The notes beneath the pieces are model-generated. The model ran no database searches. It had not been told where the DNA came from and worked only from the letters and a program-made list of their open reading frames with translations. The translations under genes were made by a program, and so were the position numbers. 11,510 bases of DNA from contig CATVTM010000064.1 in the NCBI GenBank assembly GCA_958346935.1, positions 1 through 11,510 of the forward strand, in the 5' to 3' direction. This document shows positions 6,554 through 11,510 of this stretch, one piece after another (within the stretch, counting starts at the first letter, position 1; each line of letters starts with the position of its first letter). Source of the stretch: an uncultured Collinsella sp. (GTDB taxonomy: Bacteria; Actinomycetota; Coriobacteriia; Coriobacteriales; Coriobacteriaceae).

Positions 6554-8095
6554 CTACCGTGCGGTGCTGAGCGAGCGCCTGACTGCATCACGCCAGCCCG
6601 CAAGGTTTTGCTCGCGGCGCTCGGCGGACATGTGGGGAAGAAAGGTCCTAACGATCTGGGCATTTTGCTCCAGCTCCTCCAGGTCTTCCCAATAGCCGAC
6701 GGCAAGACCCGCCAAGTACGCGGCACCGATTGCCGTGGTCTCCACCGTCTCGCATTGCAGCACGGGGATATCCAGCAGGTCGGCCTGGAATTGCATGATG
6801 AACTCGTTGCGCGAGGCACCGCCATCGACAGACAGGCGCTCAATCGAAAGCCCCACGTCCTGCTCCATGGCGCGCAGCACGTCGTAGCTCTGATATGCCA
6901 TGGATTCGCAGGCGGCACGTACGATGGTCGCACGGCTCGAGGCGCCGGTCAGACCGCACACGATACCGCGGGCATGCGGGTCCCACCAGGGAGCACCCAA
7001 ACCCGCAAAGGCGGGAACGAAGTAGCAGCCCTCGTTGTCGCTAATCGAAGCGGCGAGTTGTGCCGACTCGCTCACGCTCGAGATGATGCCCATGTTGTTG
7101 CGAAGCCAGTTCATCGTTGAGCCCGCGGCAAAAATAGAGCCCTCGAGCGCATAGCTGACTTTGCCGTCCGCAGCGATACCGATGGTGGAGACCAGGCCAT
7201 TCTTGGATTCGACGATCTCGTCGCCGGTGTTCATGAGCATAAAGCAGCCCGTGCCATAGGTGTTTTTGGTCTGGCCGGGATAGAAGCAGCAGTGACCGAA
7301 CAGCGATGCCTGCTGGTCGCCCGCCACACCCATGATGGGCGGCATGTTGGTCATGATGTCGCTCGCGACGCGGCCGTAGTCGCCCGAGCTCCAGCGAACC
7401 TCGGGCATCATGGAACGTGGAACGTCAAAGAGCGCCAGCAGGTCGTCGTCCCAATCGAGCGTATGGATATTAAAGAGTGCCGTGCGGCTGGCATTGGTGT
7501 AGTCGGTGGCAAAGACCTGGCCGCCGGTGAGGTTGTAGATGAGCCAGGTGTCGATGGTGCCAAACATGAGGTCGCCCGCCGCCGCGCTCTCGCGTGCGCC
7601 GTCGACGTTGTCGAGAATCCACTGCACCTTGGAGGCCGAGAAATACGGGTCAAGCGTAAGTCCCGTGCGGGAGCGCACCAGCTCCTCGCAACCCTGTTCA
7701 ACCAACGCGTCGATCGCCGGCGCGGTACGACGGCACTGCCATACGATGGCGTTATAGATGGGCTGGCCGCTCACGCGGTCCCAGACCACCGTGGTCTCGC
7801 GCTGGTTGGAGATGCCGATGGCGGCGATGCGATCGGAATGGATGCCGCTCTTAAACTGGACTTCCATCATGACCGCGATCTGGCTGGCAAGGACCGCCAT
7901 GGGGTCTTGCTCTACCCAACCGGGACGCGGGAAGCTGGTTTTGACGCTGCGACGTGCCTGCGCGACGATGCAGCCGTACTCGTCGACGATGGTCGCAAGT
8001 ACCGAGGTGGTGCCGCAGTCGAGCGCCATGATGTAGGAACCGCCAAAGTCAAACGAGGCATCTTCCATGCCCAGGCTGCCCAGATTCAACGACAT
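6554..8095 (-). CDS. glpK: Glycerol kinase (FGGY family), with altered nucleotide loop
   Basis: It phosphorylates glycerol with ATP to sn-glycerol 3-phosphate, feeding lipid synthesis and glycolysis. The 513 residues match E. coli GlpK nearly throughout. Glycerol contacts are Arg99-Glu100 (NQRETT), Trp119 (IVWQCRRT), Tyr151 (DPYFSA) and Asp260 (AGDQQASLFG). NTYGTGCFMLMNTG (278-291) and VDGGASRNEF are also present. Two things differ. The first phosphate loop reads DCGTTSVL (26-33) where GlpK usually has DQGTTSSR, so the ADP-contacting Arg is Leu. The loop before AGDQQ lacks both the E. coli fructose-bisphosphate GGxxGTR site and the Firmicutes HFYG phosphorylation site. An 18-residue N-terminal extension is supported by AGAAAGG eight bases before the ATG at 8093-8095. 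The gene lies 13 nt after tsaC and is probably cotranscribed. No glpF is nearby. Confidence 0.93.
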   Translation of the reverse strand: MSLNLGSLGMEDASFDFGGSYIMALDCGTTSVLATIVDEYGCIVAQARRSVKTSFPRPGWVEQDPMAVLASQIAVMMEVQFKSGIHSDRIAAIGISNQRETTVVWDRVSGQPIYNAIVWQCRRTAPAIDALVEQGCEELVRSRTGLTLDPYFSASKVQWILDNVDGARESAAAGDLMFGTIDTWLIYNLTGGQVFATDYTNASRTALFNIHTLDWDDDLLALFDVPRSMMPEVRWSSGDYGRVASDIMTNMPPIMGVAGDQQASLFGHCCFYPGQTKNTYGTGCFMLMNTGDEIVESKNGLVSTIGIAADGKVSYALEGSIFAAGSTMNWLRNNMGIISSVSESAQLAASISDNEGCYFVPAFAGLGAPWWDPHARGIVCGLTGASSRATIVRAACESMAYQSYDVLRAMEQDVGLSIERLSVDGGASRNEFIMQFQADLLDIPVLQCETVETTAIGAAYLAGLAVGYWEDLEELEQNAQIVRTFLPHMSAERREQNLAGWRDAVRRSLSTAR

Positions 8096-8108
8096 CGCTT
8101 AAACCTTT

Positions 8109-8852
8109 CTATTGCATCGGGTCGGACAGGACCCGTTCGATCTCTGATGCGGGAAGTGCGCCTTGGCGCAGGATCTGGAGCTCGCCGTGCTGAAACGACA
8201 CGATGGTCGAGGCGTCGCGACACGGGGTCTCACCGGCGTCGACGGCAACATCGACCCCCTCCAGGATGCGACCCTCCACCGTGATAAAACTTGCCGGCGC
8301 GGGCGCGCCATGCGTGTTGGCGCTGGTGCAGGCAAGGGGGCTGCCACAGGCGCGAATGAGCGCCTGCACCACGGGCGAGGCCGAAGCGCGAAGTGCCACC
8401 GTGTCGTCGGCAGCGCGCATAAAGGTCGGCACGCAGGGGGCTGCCTTGACCACGATAGTCAGGGCTCCCGGCCAGCATCGTCGCGCGAGTATGCGGGCAT
8501 CTTCCGGGATATCCACGCCATAGCGGTCGAGTGCTTCGACGCCATCGACCAGCCAAGCGACGGTTTGCGTGAGTTCACGTTGCTTGAGAGTGAAGATACG
8601 GCGATAGCCGGTACCGAGCGCAGGGACTGCGGCGCCATTGACGGCAGTCTGCGGATCGCGCGACCACGATGGGAATTCGCTTGTATCTTGGGGGACGGCA
8701 TCGGAGAAGGCGTTGACCGCCACGGCGACACCGTAGACTGTCTCGGTCGGGATCAGGGCCAGGCCGCCGCGGCCGAGCACCTCGGCCGTGCGCTCGACGG
8801 CAAGCCGATGCGGCTCGCGCGTTCCCTCGTATACCCGATAGACCGTCTGCAT
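8109..8852 (-). CDS. tsaC: Threonylcarbamoyl-AMP synthase (TsaC/Sua5, YrdC domain)
   Basis: The family makes threonylcarbamoyl-AMP from threonine, bicarbonate and ATP, the first step of the universal tRNA t6A37 modification. The 247-residue protein has the YrdC-domain marks in order: PTETVYGVAV (35-44), LKQR (89-92), RRCWPGALTIV (124-134), TVALRASASP (151-160), ACTSANTHG (174-182) and DASTIV followed by LRQGALP near the end. The C-terminal Sua5 domain is absent, so it is the short TsaC form. An extra stretch of about 30 residues lies between PTETVYG and IFTLKQR (within residues 45-83). The ATG at 8850-8852 has AAGGGG about eleven bases upstream. prmC-tsaC neighbourhood is common in Gram-positive genomes, but here hicAB lies between them. 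Confidence 0.9.
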   Translation of the reverse strand: MQTVYRVYEGTREPHRLAVERTAEVLGRGGLALIPTETVYGVAVAVNAFSDAVPQDTSEFPSWSRDPQTAVNGAAVPALGTGYRRIFTLKQRELTQTVAWLVDGVEALDRYGVDIPEDARILARRCWPGALTIVVKAAPCVPTFMRAADDTVALRASASPVVQALIRACGSPLACTSANTHGAPAPASFITVEGRILEGVDVAVDAGETPCRDASTIVSFQHGELQILRQGALPASEIERVLSDPMQ

Positions 8853-8862
8853 GCGTATGCCA

Positions 8863-8901
8863 GCCCCTTACGCTCTAGTAAATGTTTGTTTGCTGAGGGG
8901 C
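8863..8901 (-). promoter_or_regulatory. Possible hairpin hiding the tsaC ribosome site
   Basis: In the minus-strand transcript GCCCCT (8896-8901) can pair with AGGGGC (8863-8868), which contains the tsaC Shine-Dalgarno sequence. A GC pair extends the helix after small bulges. The loop is AT-rich and about 27 nt. Sequestration of the ribosome site is possible but unproven. Confidence 0.3.
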
Positions 8902-8903
8902 AT

Positions 8904-8920
8904 TTTCGCACGAAACGTTT
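8904..8920. repeat. Overlapping short palindromes upstream of tsaC
   Basis: TTTCG-CA-CGAAA (8904-8915) overlaps the perfect 8-bp palindrome AAACGTTT (8913-8920) in the hicB-tsaC gap. It could be an operator for the tsaC-glpK unit. No convincing -35/-10 pair was found around it. Confidence 0.25.
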
Positions 8921-8986
8921 AACCCATTTGCCCAGAGCGCATGTTGGTTTGGTGAGCGGCCGTAGTAGTCGGTGAAAGTGAGGGGG

Positions 8987-9433
8987 TTATTGGACGGCTA
9001 CGAACTTCTTTGGTCTTCCGGCGTGACGTTCTTGGGCGGCGTAGCGCTCGATGCTGTCTATCGTTATCATCCGACGGCCGTCGACAAGCTCAACATCGAG
9101 TTTGCCGGCTTTGACCAGCGCGGTGATCCGCGGTGCGGAGACTTTGAGGTCCAGCGCTGCGTCTTTAAATGTTCGGCACGCCGCTTCCCGAGCGTCCTCG
9201 TGGTCGATTTCGACTGAAAGGGCCACGACCTCGGCCGAGCGTTCGTACCCTGCCGGAGTCAAACCGTTGTTGAGGTCGTCGGCCAAAAACGCCATCAGTG
9301 CCTCGGTAGCATGGGCAATCGCTTCTTCGCGCGTATCGCCATCGGCAAAGGCGCCGGGAATCTGCGGGAAGCTAGCGCAGTAACCGTCGTCTTCTTTTAT
9401 GAGAACGCAGTCATAGGTAAATCGCTGCCTCAT
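8987..9433 (-). CDS. hicB: HicB antitoxin with C-terminal excisionase-like HTH
   Basis: HicB binds and neutralises HicA and represses the operon. The 148-residue protein begins MRQRFTYDCVLIKEDDGY and continues with CASFPQIPGAFADGDTREEAIAHATEAL (19-46), the typical partial RNase H-like HicB fold. After a linker, LDLKVSAPRITALVKAGKL (94-112) and DGRRMITIDSIERYAA (118-133) read like a MerR/excisionase-type winged helix, in place of the ribbon-helix-helix or Xre-type tails seen in many HicB proteins. The ATG at 9431-9433 has GGAGG four bases upstream and lies 11 nt after the hicA stop. The open frame extends to 9478, but that would overlap hicA and lacks a ribosome site. Family assignment is firm; the DNA-binding role of the tail is inferred. 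Confidence 0.88.
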   Translation of the reverse strand: MRQRFTYDCVLIKEDDGYCASFPQIPGAFADGDTREEAIAHATEALMAFLADDLNNGLTPAGYERSAEVVALSVEIDHEDAREAACRTFKDAALDLKVSAPRITALVKAGKLDVELVDGRRMITIDSIERYAAQERHAGRPKKFVAVQ

Positions 9434-9444
9434 TTTGCCTCCAA

Positions 9445-9630
9445 CTACCATCCAGCTTGGCGACGAACACTTGCCCATGTGCCCTTCTTTGGTCGATCGC
9501 CACCAGAGCCGTTCACGGTGACAACACGGTCACCAGAAACATACTTAGCATGACTACCGACTTGCGCGACCTTCACGAATCCATCGTGCTTGAGTAGGGC
9601 AATGATTTCCCGAAAGGTAGGGGGTTGCAT
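9445..9630 (-). CDS. hicA: HicA mRNA interferase toxin
   Basis: HicA toxins are small dsRBD-fold ribonucleases that cut mRNA and tmRNA independently of the ribosome. The 61-residue product has the family layout. FREIIALLKHDGFVKVAQVG (6-25) is followed by the catalytic-histidine motif GSHAKY (25-30, His27), the strand VVTVNGSGGD, and KKGTWASVRRQAGW (48-61), matching the usual KKGTLRSILKQAGL ending. The ATG at 9628-9630 is preceded by AAAGAGGT at normal spacing. It is first in the pair, the usual hicA-hicB order, and just downstream of a strong AT-rich promoter. All key residues are present, so it should be an active toxin. Confidence 0.9.
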   Translation of the reverse strand: MQPPTFREIIALLKHDGFVKVAQVGSHAKYVSGDRVVTVNGSGGDRPKKGTWASVRRQAGW

Positions 9631-9655
9631 GGGGCGACCTCTTTCAGCCGTCCTA

Positions 9656-9684
9656 ATTATAAACTACTTTATAATTTTTGCTAA
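9656..9684 (-). promoter_or_regulatory. hicAB promoter with palindromic operator over the -10 box
   Basis: The minus strand has -35 TTAGCA (9679-9684), a 17-bp spacer and a perfect -10 TATAAT (9656-9661). The -10 box forms the end of a perfect palindrome with arms ATTATAAA and TTTATAAT (9656-9675, 4-bp centre). Repressor binding there would block RNA polymerase, matching HicB autoregulation. HicB as the binder is an inference. Confidence 0.7.
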
Positions 9685-9705
9685 CCAGTTAATAAATATT
9701 ACTGG
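9685..9705. repeat. Quasi-palindrome spanning the prmC stop codon
   Basis: Outer arms CCAGT (9685-9689) and ACTGG (9701-9705) and inner arms AATA (9691-9694) and TATT (9697-9700), with one bulged base, form an AT-rich palindrome. It includes the prmC TAA and adjoins the hicAB -35 box. It might be a second operator half or a weak prmC terminator; neither can be decided here. Confidence 0.35.
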
Positions 9706-10973
9706 CGCTGTTTGGGCTCGGTGATGATAGCTCGGACGATGCGGGGGCGATCGGTGAGGTCGTGGACGATACGCACGTCCGAAAGGCCCGCCTGGCGACA
9801 GAGCTCGGCCGCGGCATCGAGGGCGCCCTCGTAGAGCTCACAAGCAAACAGGCCGCCGGCGCGCAGCATATAGGGCGCCGCGTTGAGCAGACGGCGGAAG
9901 ATATCGAGGCCGTCGGCACCGCCCTCGAGCGCCAAATCGGGCTCAAAGTCCTTGACCTCGTGCGGCAGCGAGCGCATGACACCGGTCGGGATGTAAGGCG
10001 GGTTGGAGACGAGCACATCAAAGGTGCCCCACTCGTCGTGGGGAATGGAGCTCACCAGGTTTGTGAGGCTGAAGGCGACCTCGTCGGACGTGAGGCCAAG
10101 CGCATCACGGTTTTTGGTAGCAAGGTCGATGGCGCGCGGCTCGATATCGGTAGCAGTGCAGGTAACGTGGCCGCGGCGCTCCCAGGCAAGGGAGAGCGAA
10201 ATGCAGCCCGTGCCGCAGCCGACCTCGAGAACGCGGGCAGTGCGGGGCTCGGCTGGGGCAGATACGTTGGCCTCGGCGGCATCTTGCGCGGGAGTCGCCT
10301 GTTGGTCGTTGTCCTCAATGGCGATGCCGTATTCGTCGAGCTCGGGCTCGGTGGTTTCCATGGCCTCTGCTTCTGCCGCTTCGGCTTTTGCCGCCTGCGC
10401 GGCGGCTTCCTCGGCCTCGCGATCGGCAAGCTCCTCGGCATAGGCGCGGCTACCGAGCACGTCGCTACCCAGCGCAGCCTCATCGGCGGCCGTCAGGTTG
10501 GCGGCACGGCGCTCGGCGGCCGCGCGTTCGTCAGCCAGCGCCGCCTCGGCTTTGCGGGCCTGCTCGACCTCATCGTTCCAAGGCAGCTCCACGCGCTGGC
10601 GGGCGGCGGCCTCGGGGCTCAGCACCTCGGCATCCAGATAGTTCAGAACTTCTTCGACGAGCATCTCGGTCTCGGGGCGCGGGATGAGCACACCGGGGGC
10701 GCACGCGACGTCGATCATGCGAAACTGCGTGCTACCGGTGATGTACTGCAGCGGCTCGCCCTTCGCGCGACGGACGACCGCCGCGTGCATGGTCTCGAGC
10801 TGCGCTGCGTCGAGCGTCTCGTCCATGCGCATATATAAGTCGATACGCGCCAGACCCGTAGCTGCGCACAGCAGCCACTCGGCAGAAAGACGGGGGTGCT
10901 CCTCGCCGCGCTCGGCCAGGTACTCCTTGGTCCACTCGAGACAACGCTTGATGGTCCAGATCTCGTTTGCCAT
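9699..10973 (-). CDS. prmC: Release factor glutamine methyltransferase with large Ala/Glu-rich insert
   Basis: PrmC methylates the Gln of the GGQ motif in release factors RF1 and RF2, using S-adenosylmethionine. The 424-residue protein has an N-terminal recognition domain ending GEPLQYITGSTQF (72-84) and GVLIPRPETEMLVEEVL (94-110). It then has the SAM loop VLEVGCGTGCISLSLA (248-263), TDIEPRAIDLA (275-285), the catalytic SNPPYIP (323-329) and LEGGADGLDIFRRLL (349-363). Typical PrmC is about 280 residues. The excess of about 135 lies between residues 112 and 246: a charged Ala/Glu/Arg-rich helical region, then an acidic Ala/Pro-rich stretch. The ATG at 10971-10973 has GGGAGGA just upstream. An earlier in-frame ATG at 11046-11048 lacks a ribosome site and family similarity. 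prfA, its common partner, is not seen upstream within the window. Confidence 0.93.
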   Translation of the reverse strand: MANEIWTIKRCLEWTKEYLAERGEEHPRLSAEWLLCAATGLARIDLYMRMDETLDAAQLETMHAAVVRRAKGEPLQYITGSTQFRMIDVACAPGVLIPRPETEMLVEEVLNYLDAEVLSPEAAARQRVELPWNDEVEQARKAEAALADERAAAERRAANLTAADEAALGSDVLGSRAYAEELADREAEEAAAQAAKAEAAEAEAMETTEPELDEYGIAIEDNDQQATPAQDAAEANVSAPAEPRTARVLEVGCGTGCISLSLAWERRGHVTCTATDIEPRAIDLATKNRDALGLTSDEVAFSLTNLVSSIPHDEWGTFDVLVSNPPYIPTGVMRSLPHEVKDFEPDLALEGGADGLDIFRRLLNAAPYMLRAGGLFACELYEGALDAAAELCRQAGLSDVRIVHDLTDRPRIVRAIITEPKQRQ

Positions 10974-10991
10974 GGGGTCCTCCCCTCTTAA

Positions 10992-11005
10992 GCGCCGGGC
11001 GGCGC
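10992..11005 (-). promoter_or_regulatory. GC hairpin in prmC leader
   Basis: GCGCC/GGCGC arms around GGGC form a compact hairpin in the minus-strand leader, about 8 nt upstream of the GGGAGGA ribosome site of prmC. It may affect mRNA stability or translation; there is no U tract. Confidence 0.3.
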
Positions 11006-11021
11006 GCGAATGTCGGAGCAG

Positions 11022-11048
11022 ATTGTAAGCGAGGCCAGCGCTTGGCAA
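11022..11048 (-). promoter_or_regulatory. Probable prmC promoter
   Basis: A -10 box TACAAT (11022-11027) and a -35 box TTGCCA (11043-11048, five of six) lie on the minus strand, but the spacer is only 15 bp. The leader would be about 40 nt. The -35 overlaps CTTGGCAAG (11041-11049), a palindromic 9-mer whose core recurs at 11150 and, inverted, at 11192. This suggests control by a DNA-binding protein. Confidence 0.45.
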
Positions 11049-11139
11049 GGGACGATTGAAGGCGATTATCGAGAATCAGCCCAGAATTTTGCTTGGAGCC
11101 CACCTGAAGTGTTCATTCGTCGACGTCTAAATCTGCATT

Positions 11140-11210
11140 CGTCAAGCTTTTGGCAAGGTTGCCCCAAAACTGACCAATATCTAACCAAATACTTGCCAAA
11201 TCACTTGACG
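11140..11210. repeat. Long imperfect inverted repeat (7+9 bp arms)
   Basis: CGTCAAG (11140-11146) pairs with CTTGACG (11204-11210), and TTTGGCAAG (11149-11157) pairs with CTTGCCAAA (11192-11200). Small linkers of 2 and 3 nt separate the two paired segments of each arm, so 16 of about 18 arm positions pair. The central 34 nt carries the phased CCAA repeats. It could be an extended operator, a foldable RNA or the remnant of a mobile element. Confidence 0.55.
11170..11202 (+). repeat. Three tandem imperfect 11-mers with CCAA core
   Basis: CTGACCAATAT, CTAACCAAATA and CTTGCCAAATC follow each other without gaps at 11170, 11181 and 11192. A fourth CCAA lies at 11164. The CCAA cores are spaced 10, 11 and 11 bp, about one turn of DNA, as for a protein binding cooperatively to one face. 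Confidence 0.5.
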
Positions 11211-11372
11211 CGCGACGCACCAAAAAGGGCCCCGCGACTTCTTGCACGATTTTTCGAGCAATATTTTCGGTAGAAGATGCCCGCTGTTAATTGCTTTAAG
11301 CAGGTAAGCAGCTCAAAGGCCATCACAGCTGATTGAATAACACCTCGAAGCAATATGCCCAACCTAGTCATC

Positions 11373-11412
11373 GGGGACGTTCTTAAACGACCAGTCAAAC
11401 AAGAACGTCCCC
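11373..11412. repeat. REP-like palindrome with perfect 12-bp arms
   Basis: GGGGACGTTCTT (11373-11384) and AAGAACGTCCCC (11401-11412) are perfect inverted arms around a 16-nt centre that contains a small GAC/GTC inner stem. Such GGGGAC palindromes resemble repetitive extragenic elements mobilised by Y1-type (RAYT) transposases. Only one copy is visible here, so the repeat status is inferred. Confidence 0.5.
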
Positions 11413-11414
11413 AA

Positions 11415-11451
11415 CTACCGCCTTCGGCAGCGATGGCAACGTCGCAGGTAG
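11415..11451. other. Small three-way-junction-like foldable segment
   Basis: Closing arms CTACC (11415-11419) and GGTAG (11447-11451) enclose GCC/GGC (11420-11428) and GCGA/TCGC (11430-11445) stems. It begins 2 nt after the REP-like palindrome, so it may belong to the same element. The stems are short, and chance cannot be excluded. Confidence 0.25.
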
Positions 11452-11487
11452 AGGACGGACAGACACTATGACCCAATCCGAGGGCAC

Positions 11488-11510
11488 AAAAAAGACAGGA
11501 GCCCCCGCTC
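11488..11510 (-). terminator. Probable terminator of an upstream gene, cut by window edge
   Basis: Read on the minus strand, a GC-rich arm GGGGGCTCCTGTC is followed directly by TTTTTT (11488-11493). This is the 3' half of an intrinsic terminator whose 5' arm would lie beyond 11510. It would end a minus-strand gene upstream and fits prmC having its own promoter. Confidence 0.45.

Larger units (their letters stand above)
10974..11510. other. Gene-free region upstream of prmC
   Basis: No convincing gene is present in this stretch of over 500 bp. The open frames at 11010-11273 (+) and 11201-11476 (-) lack ribosome sites and protein-like composition, and the second runs through a palindrome. The region holds the prmC promoter, a long inverted repeat with 11-bp phased repeats, a REP-like palindrome, a small foldable segment and a terminator arm at the edge. 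It is more AT-rich than the genes around it. Confidence 0.6.

Noticed and set aside
7292..8284. 330-codon plus-strand open frame opposite glpK and tsaC
   Set aside because: It spans two real genes on the other strand and has biased composition without motifs.
8987..9705. Possible target-site duplication around hicAB (TTATTGG at 8987, TTACTGG at 9699)
   Set aside because: The two 7-mers differ by one base and each includes a stop codon complement (TTA), so chance similarity is likely. No transposase or integrase is nearby.
9762..10838. 358-codon plus-strand open frame opposite prmC
   Set aside because: Its Gly/Leu/Arg-rich content is the complement of the Ala/Glu-rich prmC insert; there is no start signal.
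11114..11143. 8-bp direct repeat CATTCGTC, copies at 11114-11121 and 11136-11143
   Set aside because: Only two short copies 22 bp apart. The second overlaps the arm of the inverted repeat, so it is too weak to call on its own.
11010..11273. 87-codon plus-strand open frame
   Set aside because: It overlaps the prmC promoter and the inverted repeat, and has no ribosome site or domain.
11201..11476. 91-codon minus-strand open frame
   Set aside because: It passes through the REP-like palindrome, has no ribosome site and has unprotein-like composition.
1..11510. CRISPR array, tRNA or rRNA genes
   Set aside because: No regularly spaced repeats of suitable length, no tRNA cloverleaf and no rRNA sequence were seen on either strand by eye.

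Overview
The window is a piece of a GC-rich chromosome. It most likely comes from the actinobacterial class Coriobacteriia, perhaps Collinsella. This is inferred from base composition, the style of the ATP synthase subunits, and a GGGGACGTTCTT palindrome that I associate with that group; no rRNA or other marker confirms it. Every gene I can support is on the minus strand, so transcription runs from high to low coordinates. Long plus-strand open frames opposite atpA, atpG, glpK and prmC look like high-GC shadows.

Layout in transcription order. 10974-11510 holds no recognisable gene. It carries a terminator arm cut by the window edge, a palindromic REP-like element, a long inverted repeat with CCAA boxes spaced one helical turn apart, and a probable prmC promoter. 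prmC (9699-10973, release-factor glutamine methyltransferase) is interrupted by about 135 Ala/Glu-rich residues. A HicA-HicB toxin-antitoxin pair (8987-9630) follows, with an AT-rich promoter whose -10 box lies inside a perfect 8+8 palindrome. Next come tsaC (threonylcarbamoyl-AMP synthase, with an insertion of roughly 30 residues), glpK (glycerol kinase with altered nucleotide-loop residues) and upp (uracil phosphoribosyltransferase). An intergenic region with three hairpins then leads to a promoter and the F1Fo ATP synthase operon, in the order atpI-like, atpB, atpE, atpF, atpH, atpA, atpG, atpD. atpD is cut by the left edge just before its P-loop.

The ATP synthase operon is tightly packed, with TAATG overlaps at atpH/atpA and atpG/atpD and an 11-nt overlap at atpF/atpH. 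The widest gap lies before atpE, whose product is needed in many copies. The c subunit lacks the Na+-site residues, so the enzyme should be proton coupled. Subunit b begins with a signal-peptide-like segment, and delta is short in its N-terminal domain. prmC, tsaC, upp and the atp genes are neighbours in many Gram-positive chromosomes; hicAB and glpK look like additions to that core.

I see no clearly new multi-gene system. The most interesting points are the PrmC insertion, the HicB with an excisionase-like DNA-binding tail and its matching operator, the GlpK active-site changes, and the structured DNA upstream of prmC.
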